From Terfezia claveryi (Eukaryota > Ascomycota > Pezizomycetes > Pezizales > Pezizaceae): a DNA stretch of 64,000 nt. Made by a program: the position numbers and the translations under genes. This document shows positions 43,530 through 53,145 of this stretch, in pieces (positions within the stretch are counted from its first letter, which is position 1; every line of letters begins with the position of its first letter). The DNA lies in NCBI GenBank assembly GCA_015179025.1, contig WHUX01000031.1, forward strand, positions 362,165-426,164, read 5' to 3'. The notes below the pieces were generated by a model that saw only the letters and a program-made list of their open reading frames with translations, was not told the DNA's origin and made no database searches.

Positions 43530-43545
43530 TAGTCTGGTTGACCAC
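43530..43545 (+). mobile_element. Micro-insertion, 16 bp, perfect 9-bp target duplication
   Basis: TAGTCTGGTTGACCAC between two copies of ATACATTAG (43521-43529 and 43546-43554). Confidence 0.9.
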
Positions 43546-43772
43546 ATACATTAGCCCTTTCCACATCTCCCGCCATAGGTATAGTGGAATACACATATTG
43601 GAAAAATTATAGAGCCTGGAAATTGACGTCAACCAGACCCTCGTTCTAAAGGCCGTGATGAGATATTGCTCCCGGCCCGAGGGGAATAGTTCACCCTACA
43701 GCAGGAAGTGCAAAGAGCGGCATGTAAGTCTCGTGTTAAGCCTGAGAGTAATGCGCAGAGCAGCCGTATCCC

Positions 43773-43787
43773 TAGTCTGGTTGGCAA
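43773..43787 (+). mobile_element. Micro-insertion, 15 bp, 8/9-bp target duplication
   Basis: TAGTCTGGTTGGCAA between CCGTATCCC (43764-43772) and CGGTATCCC (43788-43796). Confidence 0.85.
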
Positions 43788-43953
43788 CGGTATCCCTTGT
43801 ACATCAACCAGCATGCAAAGATTTAAAACAAGCAAGACTACTCGGCACGCGACAAGACGACTTGCTCAAAGAGTGATATAGTCTCGTGCCCGCTGAGAAC
43901 AATGTGTTGTGCTACCTAGTACCCACCCGAGCCTGGCTGGCACCACACACCCG

Positions 43954-43963
43954 TAGTCTGGTT
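43954..43963 (+). mobile_element. Micro-insertion, 10 bp (TAGTCTGGTT), perfect 9-bp target duplication
   Basis: ACACACCCG at 43945-43953 and 43964-43972. A GAGCCTGGCTGGCAC stretch at 43929-43943, just upstream, looks like another, mutated member; the two flanks of that one share seven of nine bases. Confidence 0.85.
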
Positions 43964-44304
43964 ACACACCCGGAAGCTAGGTAGACCCTACGGTAGTCTG
44001 GTTAGTAGACATGGTGGCCGTTACAAAAATCATGTCACCTTGTGAGTATGCATCACGGTAGTCCAAATCGCATAAAATCGCATAATTATCTCTCAAGACA
44101 AGGCAAGGCAGAACAAAGACTCCCAAATCCACAAATCGTTAGCATGGGTTTCAAATTGCAAGTGCCGAGCACATACAGTTAAACTGAAACCATGCATACT
44201 TGAAATCCAACAACGACATAGCAGGCGTAGGAATACAACACAAACTCAGTCAAAAAGAACCCCATCCCCCAACGTTCTGATATCCGCCGAAGATCAACCA
44301 GTCT

Positions 44305-44751
44305 CTATGCCACTGCGACAATCGCATGGGAGTACTCCTTCCGGAGCTGCTCAGTTGTCTCATGAAACACTCTCTCAGTTGCCAGATACGAGTCATTAAG
44401 ATCTTCAAGCCAGGTGATTAATTTTACACACATGGCCACCAAGTAGTTCCTCTTTAACTTCGGCTCAAGGAATGCCTGCGCAAGGTGGCAACTCGGAAGA
44501 GCCATGGCGTCGAACAGCAGGTCTTGGGCTCGCACTGCCAGGACTGAGTGAACCTTGGTCAAGTGGTGCAGCTCAACCACGAGTTCTTCCAACACTGAAA
44601 GTAGAGCCCCGACGGTAATCGACTCGTTAACATCAATGACGCCTCCGAGCGTAGGTCGGTTGCTGTCTAGGATCCTGGCCTGGTCTGTAATGTCCAGGAG
44701 TTTTTCCAAGAGTTGAGAGCGCTTCAGTCGCTCGTTGCCCAGGATAATCAT
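44305..44751 (-). CDS. Hypothetical helical protein (148 aa)
   Basis: ATG at 44751 (MIILGNERLKRSQLLEKLLD). The frame also stays open upstream to an intron-like CGATTCAG at about 44799, giving ISCELLFSRDLVSNMIILG, so the true start may lie in an upstream exon. The protein is almost entirely amphipathic helix, with VGALLSVLEELVVELHHLTK and YLATERVFHETTEQLRKEYS, and no recognised domain. It is not repeated elsewhere in the window and has no stops, so it is a good candidate for a resident gene. Confidence 0.55.
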   Translation of the reverse strand: MIILGNERLKRSQLLEKLLDITDQARILDSNRPTLGGVIDVNESITVGALLSVLEELVVELHHLTKVHSVLAVRAQDLLFDAMALPSCHLAQAFLEPKLKRNYLVAMCVKLITWLEDLNDSYLATERVFHETTEQLRKEYSHAIVAVA

Positions 44752-45270
44752 ATTTGACACTAGGTCTCGTGAGAAGAGGAGCTCACAGGAGATCTGAATC
44801 GAGTGTAATCACCTCACAGCACGTGTGAATATTTCGTGCGTAACAGTTGTAGGTCTTGAGGCTCTCGAGGGTGTGTAGACTATATTACGCGTCAGTGACG
44901 ATATCCAAGTGCCAGGATGCCAGAGGGTTTACTCGCCTCCCTTGCTTCAGGATGAGAGAGAAATGTAAAGAGTTGTGTTATCCGTTGTATGTTCGATAGA
45001 TTACCCACACTTGTACTACGATGGGTATAAAGTCTCCAATATTGTTGACGCAGCAGTTGCAAGAGGCGAGGTTTCCAGAAATGTCAGCGAGTACTGTATA
45101 CTTTCTTCCCAACAACCTGAAAAAACAAAAAACCCAATGCTTGTTATGATATTAACTACCGCCAAGGAATCTCTCTTAGGCCATCTCCTCCAAGTCGACT
45201 CGAGACGAAGTCTGGTTGGCACAACACCCACCAAAGGAGACCGAGTCAATCGTTCCGCATCTCGTAGCCC

Positions 45271-45321
45271 CGGTAATTAAATCCCGAATTAAATCCCTGA
45301 TCAAATCCCTAATTAAATCCC
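45271..45321. repeat. 12-bp tandem repeat, about four units
   Basis: Units of the type AATTAAATCCCT repeat four times with small changes. Confidence 0.8.
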
Positions 45322-45380
45322 ACCGATGGCCATTCCTAGGCTTTCGAGTGTACTTCGAGCCGCCTAATGGTAATGTGTAC

Positions 45381-45389
45381 AACCAGGCT
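45381..45389 (-). mobile_element. Micro-insertion, 9 bp (AACCAGGCT), perfect 9-bp target duplication
   Basis: AATGTGTAC at 45372-45380 and 45390-45398. The insert is the complement of AGCCTGGTT, one transition from the AGTCTGGTT part of the family terminus. Confidence 0.65.
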
Positions 45390-45807
45390 AATGTGTACAC
45401 AAATCTTTGCAGATCTAGGTGCAACCCAGACTAGCAGCTCAGCAGTCTGGCGTCGAAGGTAGTTTCTTGGCGTCCTTCTTATTGGCGTCCCTGAAGGAGC
45501 GGAACAAAACCTACCAAATCAAAAACCTTAAGCACCCATGGAAATGGATTTCCATGTCTTCGGGCTATCCTCGGGCCGTGTGGGGCACTGCCCTAGTGAA
45601 GAGGTGAGCTTCCATCCATTTGTCTTCCGAGCTTGTATAGGCAAATGGTGTAACTGACTAGAGAGGCCTTTGATGAACCATAGACATCAGAACATACCGG
45701 AACAGGAACCACGCGCCGGGGGAATGGCAATGACAGATTAGTGAGTACCATAAACTTGTTCCGATCTTCCCCCGCTGGTTTTGCTTGACCTCCACTATAG
45801 TAACATA

Positions 45808-47442
45808 ATGACACAGCAGGGTTACGCCGGCGGTGGAAGTGAGTACCTTGATCCAGCTGAGGCTCCCCAATCCCCGAGCTGTATTGAACTAGCCGAGCGT
45901 GCTATGAAGCGCTTCAAAGAGGTCCGGCCGAAGTTTGGGTTAATGCAGAATTGGGTTCGGGCTCCGCCTGGCACTTCTGTTCCTCCAAAGGGGAACTTAC
46001 CCTGTATTACAGATTTTCCAGCTGGATCCAGTGATGATGACTGTATTGTGATATCGTGGAAGAAAAAGTCCCCCTCCCTCGACAGGAGTAGGGATTCGCA
46101 GTTCTTCTTACTCCCGAGGACTCTAAGTCCATCTACTACCTCCACAAACAGATTAAGGGCATTGCCAGACACTTCTCCCCGCATACATGCGGAAGGGCCT
46201 ATTTATGCTGCCGGGGAGCACGATGGTCCTAATCAAAACACCAGGTCTATGGATACGAATGAGGAAATCACTTCCGAAACCCTCCAGCGCATGTTATATT
46301 CAACTCCTAGACGCCATACAGGTGACAACCTTATGAACCACAAGCTACCTTCCCGAAAGGAGGCCACACCTGTGGCCTCATCTGCTCCCGCTGTTGACGG
46401 AGTAAGGATGGTTTCCGAACTATTCGAGCCTGAGATGTTGACTGCCACAGGAACCCTCTCCAAATCATCAACTGCGCACTTTTCACTTGGGCTGAGGGAT
46501 GCCTATGGACGCCAGATAGTCGGCGAAGGTAATGCACAGGAACCCTTCCCCGCTGCAAGCAATGCGTCCAGTCCGCCAACTGTTTATTCTCCATTGATTG
46601 CCATTGACCCCTTTGGATCAATTGAAACTAGGACACCAACGCACCCAAGCACATCAGTCAGGGCCGAATATGTTTGGCACGGACGTCAGATAGTGGATGA
46701 AAAACTCAACACCACCCTTTTCCCACACAAAGGGGAACACTTACCTCTCCCTAGTGTAAATCTTCCCCCACTCGTTAGAATGGCGTACCAAAGAATACAA
46801 AATTACTCCAACCATCCTTTCCCCAATAAAGGCTGCACAGAGAAAGAACCACACATTGGCACACCTATGGGTGGTTCCAGTTCCGACGGCCCCATGCCCA
46901 TAAAACAGAAACGAGTTACCTCCCCCGAAAACACCGCGGCAAATCCAATACATGACCCGCAACTCCGGAGTATTCTAAAGGTGAAGGTGAAGCGTGGTCC
47001 ACGATTCCGAGCACGGACTCGAGAACGTAGGCCAACCAAAAGGGTATCCTGGGGGTCTTGCGAAGTCCGAATAATGACTCCCAGGCCTTCAAGCTCCCCT
47101 CCACCAGTTAGGCGTTCAAAGAGGGCAAAGACTCCAAGGGGAGTCAGATCTCAGCAGGGGGAGGAAGAACAGGACGAGCGTGATGTGGGAATCGACGAAT
47201 TGTTTGGATTGGAAATTCTTGAGGAGGAAGAGTCCGGGAGCGCCTTGATGGAGGAGGCCGAGGTGAACCAAGAGGGTGAGGAGGAGTACATACTTGAGGA
47301 CAGTGCGTTGGAGGAGGTAGAGGACCTTGATGAGACCCAGAATAAGGAGTATGTTCAACATAAGTGGGGGGAGGAAACATGGTTTTATGGAGCACAGGAA
47401 TTGTCGAAGGAGTTATTTGAGGAGCTTCAGGAGGAATTGTAG
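45808..47442 (+). CDS. Hypothetical protein, 544 aa, low-complexity with acidic C-terminus
   Basis: The first in-frame ATG is at 45808 (MTQQGYAGGGSEYLDPAEAP). The protein is Ser/Pro/Thr-rich and probably disordered. Two related segments around residues 230-245 and 290-305 share a GRQIV core (DAYGRQIVGEG and VWHGRQIVDEK). A basic block (VKVKRGPRFRARTRERRPTK) and RRSKRAKTPRG are nuclear-localisation-like and precede a strongly acidic tail (ILEEEESGSALMEEAEVNQE...). No family recognised. There are no internal stops and no second copy in the window. Downstream, 47443-47653 stays open in another frame (EFTAGGEFGGNYTGRANVAQ), so a further exon or an indel near the end is possible. Confidence 0.6.
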   Translation: MTQQGYAGGGSEYLDPAEAPQSPSCIELAERAMKRFKEVRPKFGLMQNWVRAPPGTSVPPKGNLPCITDFPAGSSDDDCIVISWKKKSPSLDRSRDSQFFLLPRTLSPSTTSTNRLRALPDTSPRIHAEGPIYAAGEHDGPNQNTRSMDTNEEITSETLQRMLYSTPRRHTGDNLMNHKLPSRKEATPVASSAPAVDGVRMVSELFEPEMLTATGTLSKSSTAHFSLGLRDAYGRQIVGEGNAQEPFPAASNASSPPTVYSPLIAIDPFGSIETRTPTHPSTSVRAEYVWHGRQIVDEKLNTTLFPHKGEHLPLPSVNLPPLVRMAYQRIQNYSNHPFPNKGCTEKEPHIGTPMGGSSSDGPMPIKQKRVTSPENTAANPIHDPQLRSILKVKVKRGPRFRARTRERRPTKRVSWGSCEVRIMTPRPSSSPPPVRRSKRAKTPRGVRSQQGEEEQDERDVGIDELFGLEILEEEESGSALMEEAEVNQEGEEEYILEDSALEEVEDLDETQNKEYVQHKWGEETWFYGAQELSKELFEELQEEL

Positions 47443-48480
47443 TGAACCTACGGAATTCACAGCTGGCGGAGAATTTGGAGGGAATTATACGGGAAGGGCA
47501 AATGTAGCACAGGAACCCGAGGGAAATGACACTGTGCGGGATACGGAGATATGCGGAGATGAACTTGCGAATGTTCTTAATGTGAGAGTCGACAACATAA
47601 CGATTTTACCCAAGTACTTAAGCTCCTCAGCCTTTGTACAGCAAGGCTGTTAGTTTGAGCATTGTCAAGGTTTTACTAAATCGAGCCATGATATCAATAC
47701 ACAAGAGAATTTTCATCCATGGACCACCAAGGGATAAGGTGGACTTTTTACCTTTTGGCAACTCGGTATTCTTATGCAAACACTCTAGTTTACTACCAGG
47801 GAGCGCATCCCCAAGTGGGTACTCGGCTGGATTATCCAACCCCTGGGCCGTTCCCTGCCCCGGATCTACGTTCAGGACCAGAATCTCCCCTCCCTCCCCC
47901 CAGCAGTCTATAAGTCGGTCACAAAAACATAACTGAAACCGACAATAGAACAAAGGAGATAGCAGGTCCTCTCAGCCCCGAGTGCTCCTTCAAAAATCGC
48001 CATCCCCTTCCGCACTACTCTTCGTCCTCTTCCTCCTCCTCTAGACTTTTCCCTTTCCCATCCCCACCTGACTCACGAGCACTCCAACAGATGCGTCCTA
48101 TTTTGGGCCTTGCCACACACGCAGAATCGGCCCTCTGCTCTCCCGTTCTGGTGCAGCTCTGCGGGCCTCTATATGTTTTTCCTGCCGAGATGTTTTGGTT
48201 TCGAGTGGATTTTGTACATGTAGCAGGGCCCAGCTCCTGTAGCGATTTCAGGCTTCAGCATCTGCTTTCGGTTCCACCTCGAAAGCCCCGATCCAGCTCT
48301 TAATTAGGTATATGGGGCCTCCGCCTCTCCGAGCACAACCCAGGGCCACATCGTTCGATCCGCCCCAACATAAGGCTATCTTGACATCCATGACTGTTCC
48401 CAAGAGACATAAGTATAAATGCCCCTGAGGCGTTGCTGCCGCCGCTACCTACCCCTTCCACCCTGCTCCCATTCAAATAC
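47443..48480. other. No supportable gene beyond a possible 3' extension
   Basis: 47443-47653 may extend the preceding gene in another frame. The rest shows short overlapping frames only. Confidence 0.3.
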
Positions 48481-48784
48481 TGTTCCACTCCTCCGAGATT
48501 CTATGAGAATAGGTGAGCAGCGAGAGCCGTGATTCTAATGAAGGAGAATACGAAGGAATAGCTGAGTGCGCGGAGAGAAGCGAAGCAATAGATAGCTTTG
48601 TATGGAGCCGCTGAGATGTGACTTGCTTATTCACAGTGAAGTGGGAAATACACAAGCTATATATACATGGACGAACATCTAGAGACACATGAGTTCACAT
48701 GGAATATCATATGAAGGATATATATGTTGAGCCTTTAAGGTTATGGCTGAGTATGGGCGGAACGACATGTGCGACATTCTAACA
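48481..48784. mobile_element. Solo-LTR-like repeat (TGTT...AACA), 304 bp
   Basis: Starts TGTTCCACTCCTCCGAG, ends GCGACATTCTAACA, and shares the GAAGGAGAATACGAA, GAGAGAAGCGAAGC and CTATATATACATGGACGAAC blocks with the insertion at 6281-6819. Confidence 0.5.
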
Positions 48785-49035
48785 GATTCAGCTCCTTAAT
48801 TCGTACCAAACCTTCCGGCAGCCGAAGCCTTCCCTCCGTGTGTAGGGGAGTTCCGATTCCAGGCCCATCGCATCCCGAATAATCCTCCGCTACTGGCTTA
48901 AGCTCTGATAGCTGCCTTGCATATAGAACACCTTATCCGTTCCCATGCCTCTACCGCTTTGGTGGCCCTCCCGTTGGTCTTAATCCAGCTCAAGTGAGTC
49001 CCTCTTTTGGAGCCCTGCCAATCCTTGCTCCCATC

Positions 49036-49057
49036 TAGTTTTGTGCCAACCAGACTA
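49036..49057 (-). mobile_element. Micro-insertion, 22 bp, perfect 9-bp target duplication
   Basis: The insert starts TAGTTTTGTG and ends CCAACCAGACTA, flanked by GCTCCCATC at 49027-49035 and 49058-49066. It keeps TAGT/ACTA at its ends although the left arm is otherwise lost. Confidence 0.9.
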
Positions 49058-51401
49058 GCTCCCATCCCAGGCTAAACTTACCTCCGCTTCTTCCTCCAGG
49101 AGAACAGAGCCCATCGTGCTTCTTGGCCTCACCCTGACCGAGTTCACGTCGCCTATGTACGATAGTGGATAGAAGATTGCCCGCGGGGGTTTCCTCAGTA
49201 AACTTCCTTTACTGTGATCCATTTGTCGTAAGCACTCTCTTTTCCGCCGGTCCGACTACTGCCGACATGTAGATCGTGAATAAAGCGGGACTTAACGGTG
49301 ACCATTGTGGTGTATCTGGAGTCATTGTGGTTCCGTTGTCTGGCCTGAGTTGAGTCGAATGACCTCGGCGGGGAAATTGTCGACTAAGGTTTTGATGTCT
49401 GGGTTTGGAGTCAAGATCTCTGCCATCTTTTCACTGCGAAGATTATTGAACGTACTTCTGATGTCCGCACAGTCTGTGCCATAACTTTCCACTTCTCACC
49501 CCCGCCAATAATCCACCTCTTTAGCTCCGCAGACGATGTCAATCCGCTTGTTATCACATCAGGGCACTACCTACACCACCAAAGACCTTGTACAGAAGGT
49601 GGACCAGGCTCTAGTAACAGCAGCGGAAATCGACAAGGAACAGTGGGATGAGAGCAAGAACACCCACTTGGATATAAGCCCCGGATGCAAGAAACAGATC
49701 ACCACGCAAGGCATTATCATGGAGCCTTCAAACCCCACGTGGCGACATGAACCGAAAAGGAAAAGAAAGCCTTCGCAATCCTCGTACGGTTAGGCAACAA
49801 CAATGGGGGCATGTCTCCATGGTCACTAAGGGCACCCTATAGTGGATGCATACGCCCCATATTCTCCTGGAGCCGGGCTGTGGTTCAGATCCTCAGATAG
49901 AACGGACCCCAGGCTTGCAAAGAACTAGGCTGGATCACAAACATTGAACCCTAGAGTGCAAGCTACAGTGAACTCGCGTTATAAGCACCTCCTGGGGACC
50001 GGGACAAAGTTCCTTATAGGGCGAGTTTTCTTATAATGCGAGACAGATACAAAAATTAGGAAATGTCCGAGACAGGCTTAAAAAAACCTGTGATAGCAGT
50101 CTGATGATGTGCCCCCCGAGCATGCCTCAATATTCCGCTTTTCATTATTTGGTCCTATCCTTCTTGGCTATGAGAAATAACTATACAGTCTTTCTAATTC
50201 ACTTTTTTTCCTTGCAACTTTTACTATATTGTTTAACTACTTTTTTAGGTAATTTGAATTCAAACTTAGTAAATTCTATAGGCCTTCTAGGCCCCCATTG
50301 CTTTTCTTTTATTAAGTTCCTCATAAAGGTCTCGTGATTTGGATTCTGATTTGAGAATACCATCTTAAATAGTAATCTTTTTTAATATCTTTTTAAATAT
50401 TGACTCATATAAGATTAGCCTTTTGACCTTAGCCCTAAGTGCAGGTACTAAGCTTTCTATTAGTTTTATTTAGAGTATATAATTACTTATCATATTATAT
50501 CTATTTAGATTTCTATACTTTAATTTGTATTCTAGAGCTCTTATGTATATAGTATGGCTATTATTTCTAGTTTTTGATAGTGTCCTCAGTATTTTTTCTA
50601 TAATACTTCTAGTACTGTAGTAGGGATAAATTTCTTCTTAAGCTTTAATAAAAATTCATACAAGTTCCTCTCTTCTATAGGTTTTTTGGCTGTACTAGTT
50701 ATACCATATCAAAGCACTTCCATTAAATATAAAACTTGCTTTATCTAAAGCTTACTACTTCCTAATATTCTCAATTCTGCCTTCTCTCCTCGCTGTGTAT
50801 TGACATGAGGATTTTTAAGACGAAAGAGACGTAGGGCTTCAAGATTCAAGTGCAGCTTGATAGGGAATAATACGTACATCTCGTATAGTTTCCGTATGGG
50901 AATCAGAGCCCTGAAGTGAAATAGGCTCATATGTATCTGAAATCACGTTGCTCCGCCTCTTCCACCGATCTCTGAACAACTTCATCAACAGAAGGATCTA
51001 AACACATCAGCGAAATTGAAGAACTATTTATCCTAGCAGGGGAGGTGTAGGCAAGGCCAATGAGCACTGGTTCAGATGATTTGGATGCAGACTTAAGGAG
51101 AAACAATTCGCACGATGCGGAGTAAATCTTACTCGTGATATAAGCAACTTTTATTTTTATATGTATTGCTAAGCCAATATTTAAGAAACTTGCCTAACCC
51201 GACCCCATACAAATTGTGTCGGGACCGGAGAATATGGTGCCGGCAGTCAAGGGGGTACCATTCTTGGCAAAATGGGTAATTCGTCCTACCACGGTTTTAT
51301 TTTTTTTATTTTTTCGTTTGACGTGAATGTGACGCGGAATAGATTGCCAACCACCCCGAACATTGCCAACCACCCTGAACTACCAGTACATACCCTGAAC
51401 A

Positions 51402-51665
51402 ATGCCTCCACTCAGTAAAAAGAGAAAAGCATGTATTGCTTCCACCGCGAAAGCTCGTAAAGCTCTAAGACAATAGCATTCAGAGGAGGAGTTGGAGCTT
51501 GATAATGAGGGGGGTCTTGGGGGTGCGGACTCCGATGTTGCGGACTCCGATGTTGCGGACTCTGATGTTGCGGACTCTGATGTTGCGGATTCGGATGTTG
51601 AAGAAGAATTGGTTATAGGAGAAGATGCTTTGGCACGCTTGATGGCTATAGCTATCATGTATTGA
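51402..51665 (+). pseudogene. Short ORF with in-frame TAG and five ADSDV repeats
   Basis: MPPLSKKRKACIASTAKARK...RQ, a TAG at 51474-51476, then SEEELELDNEG, five ADSDV repeats and VEEELVIGEDALARLMAIAI, ending in TGA. A shifted frame then continues KTSNSTQLPSLPSWVGLRL and PHYADIPYFSNFGQSWHG. It looks like the N-terminal part of an element-encoded protein (basic start, acidic spacer, helix, start of a globular domain). The family is not certain. Confidence 0.5.
51525..51599 (+). repeat. Five tandem copies of a 15-bp unit coding ADSDV
   Basis: Unit GCGGACTCCGATGTT; differences between units are synonymous third-position changes (TCC/TCT/TCG, GAC/GAT), which suggests past selection on the peptide. 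Confidence 0.85.
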
Positions 51666-52539
51666 ATGAAGACTAGCAATTCGACCCAACTGCCAAGTCT
51701 ACCAAGCTGGGTTGGATTGAGACTAGTCTGGCCCCCACACTATGCAGATATTCCCTATTTTAGTAATTTTGGTCAATCTTGGCATGGGTAATTCATTGGC
51801 CCTCCCATACAAAATGGTCTTTTCTTTTACCTATCTACTCACTCAGTTTTTTCCTATATTTTTTTTTAATCAGTAATTATTGTTCTCCATAGCCAATACT
51901 ATCGATTTTACTGTAAAAATATCCGAAATCTGTTATGGTGGTGTTGTTGATACGTTAGTGGCACACACCCTTAAAATGGTACCCCCTTGACCGCCGGCAC
52001 CATAGTTTGCTTATATCGCGAGGTTTCTTATATCGTGGGTTTCTTGTAACGCGAGCTCACTGTATGGGACCTTTCGGCGTTCTGGGCAGGTCGGGCAGTT
52101 CGACTGGAAACATAGATATCCGTGAGATGTCGTTCTCGACCCGTTCAACCCCCAGGATCCAACTACCTCCGATTTCAACATCTCCACCCTGTCAGACCTC
52201 CCCATCCTCAGCCTCGGCGATTGCAACAAATCCACCCCCATTAGTTTCATCCCCCGCATTATATATGAGCCATCACATGTGTTCTTGAAATCACAGGGCG
52301 GGAGGCAGTTAAGATAGGCAACATGCTAGAGGAAGGCTGGCATATATGCTTTACGGATGGACAATACCTAGGAGTAAGGAGAATTTAAAAACAAAAAAAA
52401 GTATACACGGCCGCAACCTTCTTCTTCAAGGATTGGAGGAGCAACCCCCATCCAAGGGCGATGAGAGACGCCACAGTCGCAGATGCAGAACGACTAGCCA
52501 TCCTTCTAGGCCTTATGAACACTATTGCACTCACGGTGG

Positions 52540-53145
52540 CACCCATCACGGGGACGAGTTGATCAGTCCGTTCTCTGTGTCTCAGCCAGTTTCCAGGAAC
52601 GTGAGCGTCGTATTCTTCGTTTCTTTCTCTCTAATCTATCTGATCCTGCAATCTGGATCCTGAGGGCTGTATCTTCGAGCAGCTCTCGCTGTGGCTAAGT
52701 ACTTTTGTTCGGCCAAACACAACTCAAGGCATTCAAGCAATTCTTCTCACAATTCCAGAAGAGCTTGAGGTCTCGGGTTCCCATCCGATTGGGCTCTGTC
52801 AGAGCCCCGTTCAAGCGTGCTCTTCAACGCCTTCGACTAGAGAAGACAGACTCCTACGAGGCGGTGACCTGTCTGCTGTTGACAACTTCTTTTCAATCTT
52901 GGATTCTGGTCAAGTTAGAGCACCGACAAACACCCATACACACTCTAGATCTACACGTACTCGAACGGCCAGCAAGCAGGTGGCACCTTCTAAAGAGAAG
53001 TCCATAGCCCCTACAGAGGAGGCTGGTACGGTAGGGCCCTCAATCTCCAAGCCCTCCCCACGTCCACCAACACCACCCTCATGCCGACAGTCTTGCCAAA
53101 ACTGAGATTGCAGACTCGAGGAACGACATCTAAATCGATACGACA
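52540..53145 (+). other. Foreign segment inside the LINE with a long open frame
   Basis: The LINE RNase H reading breaks off near 52540 and resumes near 53150. Between, one frame is open from about 52690 to 53105 (PNTTQGIQAILLTIPEELEV...LRGGDLSAVDNFFSILDSGQ...KPSPRPPTPPSCRQ) without a start codon. It could be a captured piece of a resident gene. Unrecognised. Confidence 0.4.

Larger units (their letters stand above)
51235..52002. mobile_element. 768-bp TA-flanked element nested in the pogo-like element
   Basis: 28-bp terminal inverted repeats (TGGTGCCGGC, A or G, then GTCAAGGGGGTACC and ATT) with one mismatch, flanked by TA at 51233-51234 and 52003-52004. It carries a short broken ORF with an acidic repeat. 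The TIRs differ from both pogo elements. Confidence 0.75.
49966..52062. mobile_element. Decayed pogo-like DNA transposon, 2.1 kb, TA-flanked
   Basis: TA at 49964-49965 and 52063-52064. Termini are CAGTGAACTCGCGTTATAAG (left) and, in reverse complement, CAGTGAGCTCGCGTTACAAG (right), of the pogo/Tigger style. The interior 50050-50760 is very AT-rich with only scraps of frame, as expected after heavy mutation. A smaller element lies inside (51235-52002). Inserted into the LINE. Confidence 0.8.

Noticed and set aside
43630..43660. GTCAACCAGACCCTCG as another micro-insertion
   Set aside because: Resembles the family but lacks a visible target duplication.
45200..45245. Further micro-insertion at AAGTCTGGTTGGCACAAC
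   Set aside because: The terminus matches, but no convincing 9-bp duplication was found; possibly an old or rearranged member.
51380..51689. Reverse-strand SESAT-repeat ORFs
   Set aside because: Third-position changes are synonymous for the plus-strand ADSDV reading, so the plus strand is the coding one.
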